In this document: positions 30,581-39,479 of the stretch, piece by piece | Position numbering within the stretch: the stretch's first letter is position 1 | Layout: each line of letters starts with the position of its first letter | Assembly (NCBI RefSeq): GCF_014489115.1 | Contig: NZ_JACTAH010000002.1 | Span: 1,284,586-1,348,585, forward strand | DNA from: Thauera sedimentorum | GTDB lineage: Bacteria > Pseudomonadota > Gammaproteobacteria > Burkholderiales > Rhodocyclaceae | Direction: 5' to 3' | DNA length: 64,000 nt | Position numbers and translations under genes: made by a program | The notes under the pieces: generated by a model | What the model was told of the DNA's origin: nothing | The model's database searches: none | Seen by the model: only the letters and a program-made list of their open reading frames with translations

Positions 30581-30646
30581 GGAGCGGCCTTGGCCGCGAT
30601 GCGGCTTGCCTTGTTCCACGGGCCGCATCGCGGCCAAGGCCGCTCC
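30581..30646. repeat. REP-type palindrome, copy 1
   Basis: GGAGCGGCCTTGGCCGCGAT plus GCGGC (30581-30605) is the exact reverse complement of 30622-30646, a 25-base stem with a 16-base loop, in the convergent gap between the RlmL-type gene and pilU. A near-identical element lies at 62533-62604. The GTAGGAGCGGCCTTGGCCGCGA core is of the kind dispersed in many proteobacterial genomes as REP/BIME elements mobilised by RAYT (TnpA-REP) proteins. It may also stop transcription or protect 3' ends. Confidence 0.85.
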
Positions 30647-30677
30647 CACGACAGAAGCGGGCCGTGCGCGACCCGGC

Positions 30678-31811
30678 TCAGACGATGTCCAGGTGCTGGA
30701 TGCCCGACTGCAGGTCGCGGTCGCCGTGGCGGCTGTTGAGCTTGATCTGCAGGCGCAGATCGTTGATCGAGTCGGCGTTGCGCAGCGCGTCTTCGTAGCT
30801 GATCTTGTCCTCTTCGTAGAGGTCGAACAGGCTCTGGTCGAAGGTCTGCATGCCCAACTCGCGTGAGCGCTTCATCACTTCCTTGATGCCCGGCACTTCG
30901 CCCTTGAAGATCAGGTCGGCGATCAGCGGCGAGTTGAGCAGGATCTCCACCGCCGGCACGCGGCCCTTGCGGCCCTTCATCGGCAGCAGGCGTTGGGAGA
31001 TCATCGAGCGCAGGTTGAGCGACAGGTCCATCAGTAGCTGCTGGCGGCGGTCTTCGGGGAAGAAGTTGATGATCCGGTCGATGGCCTGGTTGGCGCTGTT
31101 GGCGTGCAGGGTCGCCAGGCACAGGTGGCCGGTTTCGGCGAAGGCGATCGCGTAGTCCATGGTCTCGCGGTCGCGGATCTCGCCCATCAGGATCACGTCG
31201 GGCGCCTGGCGCAGGGTGTTCTTCAGCGCCGCCTCCCAGTTGTCGGTGTCGATGCCGATCTCGCGCTGGCTGACGATGCAGTTCTTGTGCGCGTGTACGT
31301 ATTCGATCGGATCCTCGACCGTGATGATGTGGCCGTAGGAGTTCTCGTTGCGGAAGTCCACCATTGCCGCCAGCGAGGTGGTCTTGCCGGTGCCGGTGCC
31401 GCCGACGAAGATCACCAGGCCGCGCTTGGCCATCGCCACGTCGCGCAGCACGGTGGGCAGGCCGAGTTCGTCGAAGGTCGGGATCTTCTGCGCGATGGTG
31501 CGCAGCACCAGGCCGACGCGACCCTGCTGGATGTAGGCGTTGGCGCGGAAGCGACCGATGCCTGCCGGCGAGATGGCGAAGTTGCATTCCTTGGTGGATT
31601 CGAACTCCGCCGCCTGGCGGTCGTTCATGATCGCGCGGGCGAGCTCGGCGGTGTGCGCCGGCGACAGCGCCTGATTGGACTGGGGCACGATCTTGCCGTC
31701 GATCTTGATCGCCGGCGGGAAGCCCGAGGTGATGAATAGGTCGGAGCCGTTCTTCTGCAGCATCAGCCGCAGCAGGTCGTGCATGAACTTGAGTGCCTGG
31801 TCGCGTTCCAT
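30678..31811 (-). CDS. pilU: Type IV pilus retraction ATPase PilU
   Basis: A 377-residue hexameric secretion ATPase. Walker A is GGTGTGKTTSLAA, the Asp box EDPIEYVHAHKNC, Walker B ILMGEIRDRETM and the His box TLHANSANQAIDR. It lacks the AIRNLIRE motif of PilT and has LIADLIFKGEVPG there, with the longer C-terminal tail typical of PilU. PilU works with PilT at the inner-membrane base of the pilus to add retraction force for twitching and DNA uptake. The start ATG 31811 follows GGAGGAA. It is 105 bases downstream of pilT on the same strand. Confidence 0.93.
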   Translation of the reverse strand: MERDQALKFMHDLLRLMLQKNGSDLFITSGFPPAIKIDGKIVPQSNQALSPAHTAELARAIMNDRQAAEFESTKECNFAISPAGIGRFRANAYIQQGRVGLVLRTIAQKIPTFDELGLPTVLRDVAMAKRGLVIFVGGTGTGKTTSLAAMVDFRNENSYGHIITVEDPIEYVHAHKNCIVSQREIGIDTDNWEAALKNTLRQAPDVILMGEIRDRETMDYAIAFAETGHLCLATLHANSANQAIDRIINFFPEDRRQQLLMDLSLNLRSMISQRLLPMKGRKGRVPAVEILLNSPLIADLIFKGEVPGIKEVMKRSRELGMQTFDQSLFDLYEEDKISYEDALRNADSINDLRLQIKLNSRHGDRDLQSGIQHLDIV

Positions 31812-31916
31812 CTTGCGTTCCTCCGGCCGGGCGCCCGGCCGTGTTGTCCTGTCGATGCACGGACCGCATCGCGCGCGGCCCCGCCGGTCGCCCGGAAGAA
31901 GCTCCGGGCGGAACCC

Positions 31917-32957
31917 TTACATGAAGCTGTCCTTGTTCTGCGCGCGCACCTTGGCTTCCGCGGCGGAGACGACGTTGCGCCGCACCAGGTCGGCGAGGCA
32001 CTGGTCCAGGGTCTGCATGCCCACATTCTGGCCCGTCTGGATGGCGGAGTACATCTGCGCGATCTTGTTCTCGCGGATGAGGTTGCGGATCGCCGGGGTG
32101 CCGATCATGATCTCGTGCGCCGCCACCCGGCCGCTGCCGTCCTTGGTCTTCAGCAGGGTCTGCGAGATCACCGCGCGCAGCGACTCGGAGAGCATAGCGC
32201 GGACCATGTCCTTCTCCGCAGCCGGGAAGACGTCCACGATGCGGTCGATGGTCTTGGCCGCCGACGAGGTGTGCAGGGTGCCGAACACCAGGTGGCCGGT
32301 CTCGGCCGCGGTGAGCGCCAGGCGGATGGTCTCCAGGTCGCGCATCTCGCCCACCAGGATCACGTCCGGATCCTCACGCAGCGCGGCGCGCAGCGCGTTG
32401 GAGAAGGACATGGTGTCGCGATGCACCTCGCGCTGGTTGATCAGGCAACGCTTGGATTCATGCACGAATTCGATCGGATCCTCGACGGTGAGGATATGGC
32501 CGTACTCGTTCTCGTTCACGTAGTCGATCATCGCCGCCAGCGTGGTGGACTTGCCCGAGCCGGTCGGTCCGGTCACCAGCACGATGCCGCGCGGCTGGTT
32601 GGAGATCTCTTTGAAGATCTTCGGCGCGTTCAGCTGCTCGAGGGTGAGCACCTTGGACGGAATGGTCCGGAACACCGCGCCTGCGCCGCGGTTCTGGTTG
32701 AAGGCATTGACCCGGAAGCGCGCCAGGTTGGGCACCGCGAAGGAGAAGTCGCACTCCAGCGTCTCTTCGAACTGCTTGCGCTGGGAGTCGTTCATGATGT
32801 CGTACACCATCGCGTGTACGTCCTTGTGCTCCATCGGCGGCAGGTTGATGCGGCGCACGTCGCCATGGACCCGGATCATCGGAGGCAGGCCGGCGGAAAG
32901 GTGCAGGTCGGAGGCGGAGTTCTTGACCGAGAAGGCCAGCAGTTCGGTGATGTCCAT
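31917..32957 (-). CDS. pilT: Type IV pilus retraction ATPase PilT
   Basis: A 346-residue PilT. The N-terminal domain opens with MDITELLAFSVKNSASDLHL. Walker A is GPTGSGKSTTLAA, the Asp box EDPIEFVHESKRC, Walker B ILVGEMRDLETI and the His box TLHTSSAAKTIDR. The retraction-specific motif TPAIRNLIREN is near residue 290. It powers pilus depolymerisation. No ribosome site is seen before ATG 32957, though the N terminus is canonical. Divergent from yggS with a 103-base gap, which carries a symmetric TATA-rich element (near 33018) usable by either direction. Confidence 0.95.
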   Translation of the reverse strand: MDITELLAFSVKNSASDLHLSAGLPPMIRVHGDVRRINLPPMEHKDVHAMVYDIMNDSQRKQFEETLECDFSFAVPNLARFRVNAFNQNRGAGAVFRTIPSKVLTLEQLNAPKIFKEISNQPRGIVLVTGPTGSGKSTTLAAMIDYVNENEYGHILTVEDPIEFVHESKRCLINQREVHRDTMSFSNALRAALREDPDVILVGEMRDLETIRLALTAAETGHLVFGTLHTSSAAKTIDRIVDVFPAAEKDMVRAMLSESLRAVISQTLLKTKDGSGRVAAHEIMIGTPAIRNLIRENKIAQMYSAIQTGQNVGMQTLDQCLADLVRRNVVSAAEAKVRAQNKDSFM

Positions 32958-33017
32958 GGGGCGGGTACGGAGCCTTGCGACGGATGCGGGCGAAGCGGGC
33001 GGAAAACGGCCCGGTGC

Positions 33018-33023
33018 TATACT
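33018..33023 (+). promoter_or_regulatory. Putative -10 (TATACT) of the yggS operon
   Basis: GCTATACTC reads as GAGTATAGC on the other strand, so a -10-like hexamer exists in both directions within the pilT/yggS gap. No strong -35 is visible for either gene. Confidence 0.35.
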
Positions 33024-33060
33024 CTGCCGGCCGTTTTTCGGGGGCCGGGGCAGGCGCTAT

Positions 33061-33750
33061 ATGACATCAATCTCCACCAACTTGCAAGCCGTGCGCGACC
33101 GCATCCGGGCAGCGGCGCAGGCTTGCGGGCGGGGGCCGGAAGAGGTCGTGCTGCTCGCGGTGAGCAAGACCTGGCCGGCCGAGGCGGTACGCGCGGCGGC
33201 CGCCGCCGGACAGCGCGCCTTCGGTGAGAACTACGTGCAGGAGGGCTGCGCCAAGGCCGAGGGGCTGGCCGAACTCGGCCTGGAGTGGCACTTCATCGGC
33301 CCCCTGCAGAGCAACAAGACGCGGCAGGTGGCGATGCATTTCGACTGGGTGCACAGCATAGACCGGCTGAAGATCGCCGAACGCCTGTCTGCCCAGCGCG
33401 ACGTGCATCGTCCGCCGCTCAACGTGTGCATCCAGGTTAACGTCAGCGGCGAGGCGAGCAAGAGCGGCGTGGCGCCGGCCGATGCGGCGGCGCTGGCTCA
33501 GGCCGTGGCGGGCTTGCCGCGGCTGCGACTGCGTGGACTGATGTGCATTCCCGAGCCGACCGACGATCCTGCGCTGCTGGCGGCGCGCTTCGGCGTGCTG
33601 GGCGAACTGCGTGCCAGGCTGGCCGGCGAGGGGCTGGCGCTCGACACCCTGTCGATGGGCATGTCGCACGACCTGGAAGCCGCGATCGCCGCGGGTTCCA
33701 CGATGGTCAGGGTGGGTACGGCGATCTTCGGCGAGAGGCGTCAGGCTTGA
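33061..33750 (+). CDS. yggS: PLP homeostasis protein YggS/PLPBP
   Basis: A 229-residue alanine-racemase-fold protein. Lys36 in LLAVSKTWPAEAV binds PLP, FGENYVQEG and EWHFIGPLQSNK follow, and LSMGMSHDLEAAI with GTAIFGER closes the barrel. YggS binds PLP without known catalysis and buffers the vitamin B6 pool. It is first in the yggS-proC-yggT-yggU string, a conserved order. Confidence 0.93.
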   Translation: MTSISTNLQAVRDRIRAAAQACGRGPEEVVLLAVSKTWPAEAVRAAAAAGQRAFGENYVQEGCAKAEGLAELGLEWHFIGPLQSNKTRQVAMHFDWVHSIDRLKIAERLSAQRDVHRPPLNVCIQVNVSGEASKSGVAPADAAALAQAVAGLPRLRLRGLMCIPEPTDDPALLAARFGVLGELRARLAGEGLALDTLSMGMSHDLEAAIAAGSTMVRVGTAIFGERRQA

Positions 33751-33803
33751 GCACACCGCCCGGTGCTCAAGCCTCACTCTTCACGACGCAGCAGAGTACG
33801 GAC

Positions 33804-34616
33804 ATGAACATTACCTTCCTCGGCGGCGGCAACATGGCCGCGGCATTGATCGGTGGTCTGGTCGACAAGGGCTTCCTCGGCAGCGCGATGCAGGTCGTCG
33901 ATCTGCAGGCGGAGAGCCGCGAGCGCCTGGCGAAGCGCTTCGGCGTGCGAGCGATCGAAGCGCTGGACGATGCGGCGCTGGCCTGCGATGTGCTGGTCCT
34001 GGCGGTCAAGCCGCAGCAGATGAAGGCGGCGCTCGCGCCGCTGGCCGGCCGCCTCGGCGGGCAGCTGGTGGTCAGCATCGCTGCCGGCCTGCGCCTGGCG
34101 GACCTGTCGCGCTGGCTCGGCGGGCACCGTCGGCTGGTGCGCTGCATGCCCAACACGCCGGCACTGATCGGCGCCGGCATCACCGGCCTGTTCGCCGATC
34201 CGGCGGTGGACGGCACCGGGCGCGACGCGGCCGAGCGCGTGCTCTCCGCAGTGGGCAGCACGGTGTGGATCGCCGACGAGGCGCAGATGGATGCGGTGAC
34301 CGCGATCTCCGGCAGCGGCCCGGCCTATGTGTTCCACTTCATCGAGGCCTTGCAGGCGGCCGGCCAGGGCTTCGGCTTCGACGAGGCCACCGCACGCAAG
34401 CTCGCCATCGATACCGTGCTCGGCGCCGCCCGCCTGGCCGCGGAGTCGCCCGAACCTGCCTCGGTGCTGCGCGAGCGGGTCACTTCCAAGGGGGGCACCA
34501 CCGAAGCCGCGTTGAACAGCCTGGCCGCGGCCGGCTGGCACGACGCCCTGGTTGCCGCCGCGCGCGCGGCCGAGGCGCGCGGGCGCGAACTCGGCGACGA
34601 ACTGGGCAGGGACTGA
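33804..34616 (+). CDS. proC: Pyrroline-5-carboxylate reductase
   Basis: A 270-residue ProC. ITFLGGGNMAAALIGGL is the NAD(P)H site, VKPQQMKAAL and RCMPNTPALIGAG (about 112-124) line the cofactor pocket, and AISGSGPAYVFHFIEAL with VTSKGGTTEAALN form the substrate site at the dimer interface. It performs the last step of proline synthesis. ATG 33804 gives the expected N terminus. It lies 53 bases after yggS and three bases before yggT. Confidence 0.95.
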   Translation: MNITFLGGGNMAAALIGGLVDKGFLGSAMQVVDLQAESRERLAKRFGVRAIEALDDAALACDVLVLAVKPQQMKAALAPLAGRLGGQLVVSIAAGLRLADLSRWLGGHRRLVRCMPNTPALIGAGITGLFADPAVDGTGRDAAERVLSAVGSTVWIADEAQMDAVTAISGSGPAYVFHFIEALQAAGQGFGFDEATARKLAIDTVLGAARLAAESPEPASVLRERVTSKGGTTEAALNSLAAAGWHDALVAAARAAEARGRELGDELGRD

Positions 34617-34619
34617 ACC

Positions 34620-35201
34620 ATGCTCGGCAACATCCTCCTGCTGGTGCTCGACGTCGCCTTCGGGCTGCTGACCCTGATGCTGCTCGCGCGCTTCTTCATG
34701 CAGTGGCTGCGGGTGCCCTTCCACAACCAGGTCGGCCAGTTCGTGCTGGCCACCACCGACTGGCTGGTACGCCCGCTGCGCCGCTTCCTGCCGGGGCTGA
34801 TGGGTCTGGACCTGGCCAGCCTGCTGCCGGCCTGGCTGCTGCAGACGCTGTTCGTGTTCATCGAGTTCAGCCTGCGCGGCGTGCCGCTGGGCGGTCATCC
34901 CGCCGGGGTGTTGCTCGGGCTGTGGGGGCTGGGCCTGATCGAACTCGCGCGCATGGCCATCTACCTGGTGTTCGCGGTGGTGCTGATCTCGGCGGTGCTG
35001 TCCTGGGTCAGCCCGCATGCGCCCGCAGCCGGGGTGTTCCATCGCCTGGCCGATCCCTTCCTGCGCCCCTTCCGCCGCGTCATTCCGCTGGTGGCCAACG
35101 TCGACCTGTCGCCGCTGGTGTTGCTGCTGGTGCTGCAGATCGTGCTGATGGTGGTTTCCGGCTTGCGCGGCAGCTTTGCGCCGCTGCTGTTCGGCGGATG
35201 A
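34620..35201 (+). CDS. yggT: YggT-family membrane protein
   Basis: A 193-residue inner-membrane protein built of two YggT repeats, each with a hydrophobic hairpin. The repeat hallmark RFFMQWLRVPFHNQVGQF is in the first half, and VLSWVSPHAPAAGVFHRL plus DPFLRPFRRVIPLV in the second. In E. coli the family is linked to osmotic and potassium tolerance, but its mechanism is unknown. It is co-transcribed with proC and yggU; its stop overlaps the yggU start. Confidence 0.9.
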   Translation: MLGNILLLVLDVAFGLLTLMLLARFFMQWLRVPFHNQVGQFVLATTDWLVRPLRRFLPGLMGLDLASLLPAWLLQTLFVFIEFSLRGVPLGGHPAGVLLGLWGLGLIELARMAIYLVFAVVLISAVLSWVSPHAPAAGVFHRLADPFLRPFRRVIPLVANVDLSPLVLLLVLQIVLMVVSGLRGSFAPLLFGG

Positions 35202-35497
35202 GCACTCCCTGGTTGCGGCAGACCGGCGAGGGCTGCGTGGTGCTCAGCCTGCATGTCCAGCCCAATGCCCGGTGCACCGAGTTTGCCGGCCTGCACGGCG
35301 AGGCGATGAAGCTGCGCCTGGCCGCGCCGCCGGTGGACGGCAAGGCCAACCTGGCGCTGTGCGGTTTCATCGCAGAATTCTGCGAAGTCCCGCGTCGCGC
35401 GGTCAGCCTGCTGTCCGGTGAAAGCTCGCGTGCCAAGCGCGTGCAGGTCGAAGGCGTCGACGACGAAACCTTGCGGCGCCTGCGCCGATTGGGCTGA
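35198..35497 (+). CDS. yggU: DUF167/YggU-family protein
   Basis: A 99-residue small protein. LHVQPNARCTEFAG, LRLAAPPVDGKANLAL and LLSGESSRAKRVQV are the DUF167 signatures. Its function is unknown in all bacteria. The start overlaps yggT (ATGA), as usual for this gene order. Confidence 0.9.
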   Translation: MSTPWLRQTGEGCVVLSLHVQPNARCTEFAGLHGEAMKLRLAAPPVDGKANLALCGFIAEFCEVPRRAVSLLSGESSRAKRVQVEGVDDETLRRLRRLG

Positions 35498-35571
35498 ACC
35501 ACAGCTGCCACGGCCCGCGGCGCCGTGTTAGCCTCCTCCGAAAAAGAGCAGCACCATCAGGAGGAGACATC

Positions 35572-37221
35572 ATGAGCCACGTGGATCGTTACGCCGATCT
35601 GCACGCCGCGTTCCGCTGGCAGGTCCCGGAGCGCTTCAACCTGTTTCAGGCCTGCTGCGCCCGCTGGGCGGGCGAGTCGGGGCGTATCGCGCTGTATGCC
35701 GAAGACGCCGACGGTGGCCGCGCGCAATACAGCTATGCCGATCTTCACGACGCCGCAGTCCGCCTGTCGTCCGGGCTGGCAGCGTTGGGCGTGGGGCCGG
35801 GCGACCGGGTGGCGATCGTCATGCCGCAGCGCTTCGAGACCGCGGTGGCCTACATGGCGATCGCCCGCCTGGGCGCGGTGGCCACGCCGCTGTCGGTGCT
35901 GTTCGGCCCCGAGGCGCTCGAGTACCGCCTGCAGGACAGCGGCGCGGTGCTCGCCCTGTGTGACGGCGCCGCCCTGCCGGCGCTGCGCGAGATGCGCAGG
36001 CAATGTCCGGATCTGCGCGAACTGGTGGTGGTCGACGAGCCGCCCGCGGGCGCAGGCGAGACGGCCTGGCAGGCGCTGCCCGGCGCTGTCATGCCCGAGG
36101 CGGCCGATACGCGGGCCGACGACGGCGCGGTGCTGATCTACACCAGCGGCACCACCGGCCCACCCAAGGGCGCGCTGATCCCGCATCGTGCGCTGCTCGG
36201 CAACCTGCCGGGCTTCGTCGCCAGCCAGAACGGCTTTCCGCGCCCGGGCGACGTGTTCTGGTCGCCGGCGGACTGGGCATGGACCGGCGGGCTGTGGGAC
36301 GCGCTGATGCCTACGCTGTACTTCGGCCATCCCATCGTCGCCTGGCGCGGGCGTTTCTCGCCCGACACCGCCTTCCGCCTGATGGCCGAGTACCGGGTGA
36401 CCAACACCTTTCTCTTCCCCACCGCGCTGAAGGCGATGATGAAGGCCTGGCCGCGCCCGCGCGAGCACTTCGATCTCAAGCTGCGCGCGATCATGAGCGC
36501 CGGCGAGGCGGTGGGCGACACGGTGTTCGAATGGTGCCGCGAGGCGCTCGGCATCACCGTGAACGAGATGTTCGGGCAGACCGAGATCAACTACATCGTC
36601 GGCAACTCGTGCGAGGACTGGCCGGCACGCCCGGGCTCCATGGGGCGCGCCTACCCCGGCCATCAGGTCGCGGTGATCGACGACGCCGGCCACCCGCTGC
36701 CGCCGGGGGAACCCGGCGAGGTGGCGGTCAATCGCTGCGACGTGCATGGCGACCCGGACCCGGTGTTCTTCCTCGGCTACTGGAACAACCCGGCGGCCAC
36801 CGCGCGCAAGTACAGCGGCGACTGGTGCCGCACCGGCGACCTGGCGGTGCAGGACGAGGATGGCTACCTCTGGTACAAGGGGCGCGCCGACGACGTGTTC
36901 AAGGCCGCCGGCTACCGCATCGGCCCGTCGGAAGTGGAGAACTGCCTGGTCGGTCATCCGGCGGTGGTCAACGCCGCGGTGGTGCCCAAGCCCGACCCCG
37001 AGCGCGGCGCGCTGGTGAAGGCCTTCGTGGTGCTCGCCGCCGGCTTCGAGCCGGGCGAGGCGCTGGTGGCCGAGCTGCAGGCGCATGTGCGCGGCAAGCT
37101 CGCGCCCTACGAGTATCCGAAGGAGATCGAGTTCATCGACGCGCTGCCGATGACCACTACCGGCAAGGTGCAGCGCCGCGTGCTGCGCCTGATGGAAGAG
37201 GAGCGCGCGCGTCGTCGATGA
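35572..37221 (+). CDS. AMP-forming acyl-CoA synthetase (AcsM-like)
   Basis: A 549-residue adenylate-forming enzyme starting at ATG 35572 behind AGGAGGAG. The ATP motif is LIYTSGTTGPPKGAL (about 186-200), MFGQTEINYIVGN is the acyl/adenylate motif, and GDLAVQDEDGYLWYKGRADD and the catalytic Lys in TTTGKVQRR complete the C-terminal domain. The overall pattern (SPADWAWTGGLWDAL) is that of medium-chain acyl-CoA or acetyl-CoA-synthetase-like enzymes of the AcsM group. It activates a carboxylic acid with ATP and CoA; the substrate could be a fatty, branched or aromatic acid. It stands alone, 74 bases after yggU. Confidence 0.87.
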   Translation: MSHVDRYADLHAAFRWQVPERFNLFQACCARWAGESGRIALYAEDADGGRAQYSYADLHDAAVRLSSGLAALGVGPGDRVAIVMPQRFETAVAYMAIARLGAVATPLSVLFGPEALEYRLQDSGAVLALCDGAALPALREMRRQCPDLRELVVVDEPPAGAGETAWQALPGAVMPEAADTRADDGAVLIYTSGTTGPPKGALIPHRALLGNLPGFVASQNGFPRPGDVFWSPADWAWTGGLWDALMPTLYFGHPIVAWRGRFSPDTAFRLMAEYRVTNTFLFPTALKAMMKAWPRPREHFDLKLRAIMSAGEAVGDTVFEWCREALGITVNEMFGQTEINYIVGNSCEDWPARPGSMGRAYPGHQVAVIDDAGHPLPPGEPGEVAVNRCDVHGDPDPVFFLGYWNNPAATARKYSGDWCRTGDLAVQDEDGYLWYKGRADDVFKAAGYRIGPSEVENCLVGHPAVVNAAVVPKPDPERGALVKAFVVLAAGFEPGEALVAELQAHVRGKLAPYEYPKEIEFIDALPMTTTGKVQRRVLRLMEEERARRR

Positions 37222-37275
37222 AGTTGGTCGGGCGTCGATATGCTGGATTAGGGCGCATCCACCATTCTTGCCCGG

Positions 37276-37602
37276 CTACTTGCCCGAGGCAGGGGAGATG
37301 AGTCTGTATCGTTCGACTTCGAACACCGGCAGCAAGCTTGCACCCTGGTGGAGGGCCGGGCGCCCCTCCACCACGATGCGTTGTTGCTGCAGGTTGGCTG
37401 CGTCCGATTGTTCGATTCCGCGGAGTTGCCACAACTGGTGGTCGTCGGTGCGGAGTACCGCGTAAGTCTTGGGGGCGTTGCCCTTCAGCGTAAGGACACC
37501 GGTCAGTTCTTGGGTTGTGACAGGCGGATTTGAGTAGGCGCAGGCTGCCGTCAGCGATGCAAGCGCCAAACTCACGAAGCGACGACGGTTGATACGATTC
37601 AC
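37276..37602 (-). CDS. Small putative lipoprotein downstream of M30 peptidase
   Basis: A 108-residue secreted protein with GTG start at 37602, overlapping the peptidase stop as GTGA. The N terminus NRINRRRFVSLALASLTAAC has a twin-arginine-like RRRF and a lipobox (LTAAC), so a Tat-type or ordinary lipoprotein is likely. The mature 90 residues look like a small beta barrel (GVLTLKGNAPKTYAVL, DDHQLWQLRGIEQ, QQQRIVVEGRPAL), reminiscent of OB-fold lipoproteins. I do not know the family. The overlap implies joint translation with the peptidase. Confidence 0.65.
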   Translation of the reverse strand: MNRINRRRFVSLALASLTAACAYSNPPVTTQELTGVLTLKGNAPKTYAVLRTDDHQLWQLRGIEQSDAANLQQQRIVVEGRPALHQGASLLPVFEVERYRLISPASGK

Positions 37603-39248
37603 TGCACTATCACGCTGAGCGTTGTCTGGGGCGGTACGGATATGACTTCGCTATAGCTGTCATCGAGCCCGCTGCGCAGTGCGGGGAAATGTCCCCAGGC
37701 ATTGAGCAGGAAGGGGCGGGTGGCAGGGATGCGTCTGATGCCCACGTAGTCCGGTCCATTGACTGACGGCAAGGTGAAACCTTGGTCGACTCGGACAGGA
37801 AAACCAAAACCTTGAGGAGAAGCCTCGCCAGGCAGCAGGGCGAGCGAAGTACCCCAGCGCCGGATCGCATCTGCAAGCCCTGCACCGCCCGCCCTGCGAA
37901 TGGCGCCATCGAGAACATCGAAACTCTCCTCGCTGCCATGATCTGACAACAGATCACGATAGAAATCCACTCCGTAGTGCCGGAGCAGCCAGCCGCCGAA
38001 AGGACGGAGGACTACGTAGCTGAAGCAGTCGGATGAGTAGTTCTCGTCCCAGAGTGTGAGATCGCAGTTGAAGTTGCCTGTCGACAGCCAAGCTGGGATG
38101 TGGTCACGCTGCATTGCGTTGTAGGCCGGGTCGAGACGGTAGTTGAGCAGGTCTTCCATCATCATCGCCGAAAGCTCTTCAAGCCAGGTATCAAAAGCGG
38201 CCTGCGCACCGATCAGTACGTCGCGCTGGTAGAAGAGGATCATGTGTACGAACTCGTGCACCAGTGTGTCCAACTGGATGCGCAGACCCGCATCGCCTGC
38301 GAGGTAGAGTGTTTCGGTGTCCAGGAAGAAAGCGAGTGATTCATTGGATGCTGGTTCGACCGAGCGGGTGAAATTATTGAGTGCCCAGAAAAAGCCCACG
38401 AGTCCGTACGGTGCGCCGTCGCGGTCGAAGTTCAACAATACGATATCGATCGCTTGATCGCCGTCGATCAGGCCTGGGATTTCGTGAGGCCCCCAAGGCT
38501 GCCCGGCTACGCTAGTCGTCAGGCTGTAGATCGAATCGCTTCCCTGCGCGAAACGGTTGATCAGCGTGTCCAGCAGGGCATCGCTCACGCGCTGTTCGCC
38601 AGATTCGCCGTCCTCCAGCCAGAGGTTCACTTGCCTCCCATCCAGTGCCTGTGCGGTTCGACGCAGCGTCGTCGCACGCGAACCCTGATCGATGTCATTC
38701 CATGTCCGTCCGCTGCCAAGCAGGTTGGCTTTCCGAGTGAGGGACAAGCGCTCATCCGGTGGTGCCGGCATAGCTGCAGCCCGCGCCAATGGAGGGCTGT
38801 AGTCGCGGATGCGGGGTGGAATGATGTTGTAGGGGCGGTCGTTCTCGCTGCTGCGTTCCTGACGAGCCATGCCGCTCGCCACGCGATTTGCCAGCGGAAC
38901 CTGAGACATGATTTGTCCCGCTGCACTGTTGTTGGTGAATACCAGTGTTGCCGAACGTCCAGCAGTGCCCAGCAGGCTTACCGGTACCTCGACCGTACTG
39001 GTTTCCGTATTGGTGTAACGCCAGATCCCGACGCCGTTGCCAATGAAGTCGGTGGGGCCCTGTGCGCCGCAATGCTCACCGCTGCAGTCCGCCACGAAGG
39101 CATTGTCCTGGGTGACCGGCGCGGGCGCAGGGGTATCTGTGCCGGGCGATGCCGAACCTCCTCCCCCTCCTCCCCCGCCGCCCCCACAACCGGTCAGCAA
39201 TGCGACGACAAGAGCAACGTAGTGCGATCGGAAGAGACGAGATTTCAT
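37599..39248 (-). CDS. M30-type zinc metallopeptidase lipoprotein
   Basis: A 549-residue exported protein. The signal peptide ends in a lipobox (LLTGC), followed by ten glycines and a Pro/Ala-rich spacer. The catalytic motif is H331-EFV-H335 in TLVHEFVHMILFYQ, with candidate third ligand Glu357 or Glu358 in WLEELSAMM. This pattern and the flanking GLIDGDQAIDIVLLNFD resemble peptidase family M30 (hyicolysin). It probably sits on the outer membrane facing outward and cleaves proteins. Codon choice is more AT-tolerant than in neighbouring genes, suggesting transfer. ATG 39248 is used; ATG 39266 is possible; neither has a good ribosome site. Confidence 0.75.
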   Translation of the reverse strand: MKSRLFRSHYVALVVALLTGCGGGGGGGGGGSASPGTDTPAPAPVTQDNAFVADCSGEHCGAQGPTDFIGNGVGIWRYTNTETSTVEVPVSLLGTAGRSATLVFTNNSAAGQIMSQVPLANRVASGMARQERSSENDRPYNIIPPRIRDYSPPLARAAAMPAPPDERLSLTRKANLLGSGRTWNDIDQGSRATTLRRTAQALDGRQVNLWLEDGESGEQRVSDALLDTLINRFAQGSDSIYSLTTSVAGQPWGPHEIPGLIDGDQAIDIVLLNFDRDGAPYGLVGFFWALNNFTRSVEPASNESLAFFLDTETLYLAGDAGLRIQLDTLVHEFVHMILFYQRDVLIGAQAAFDTWLEELSAMMMEDLLNYRLDPAYNAMQRDHIPAWLSTGNFNCDLTLWDENYSSDCFSYVVLRPFGGWLLRHYGVDFYRDLLSDHGSEESFDVLDGAIRRAGGAGLADAIRRWGTSLALLPGEASPQGFGFPVRVDQGFTLPSVNGPDYVGIRRIPATRPFLLNAWGHFPALRSGLDDSYSEVISVPPQTTLSVIVQ

Positions 39249-39266
39249 CGTTCTGGAAGTTCTCAT

Positions 39267-39479
39267 AGGAAGCCAATGGGCTGCAGCCTTTGTGGTCGGG
39301 CCTTCGAATCACTGCTGATCATCGTAGCCTGCTGCCGGGCGGGATGGAGATCGAGGCAATGACCTTGACATGATGCTGATGTCAGGCTGGAGAATCAAGA
39401 CAACGGAAACATGTGCGCAAGGTGCCGGTAATTCGCTGCGGGGCTCCCGCAGCGACCCTGCGTCTTTACACCGGTGGTC
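39267..39479. other. Intergenic region with two dyads before pyrC end
   Basis: These 213 bases carry no gene I can support. TGACAT-N7-ATGTCA (39366-39384) is a symmetric site that could control the M30 peptidase gene. TCGCTGCGGG-GCT-CCCGCAGCGA (39433-39455) is a perfect ten-pair hairpin 25 bases beyond the pyrC stop, without a T-run. It may act as a weak terminator for the pyrimidine operon. Confidence 0.45.

Noticed and set aside
30678..32957. Recent tandem duplication of a pilus ATPase gene
   Set aside because: The two genes have the distinct hallmarks of PilT and PilU and differ throughout; this is the ancient pilT-pilU pair.
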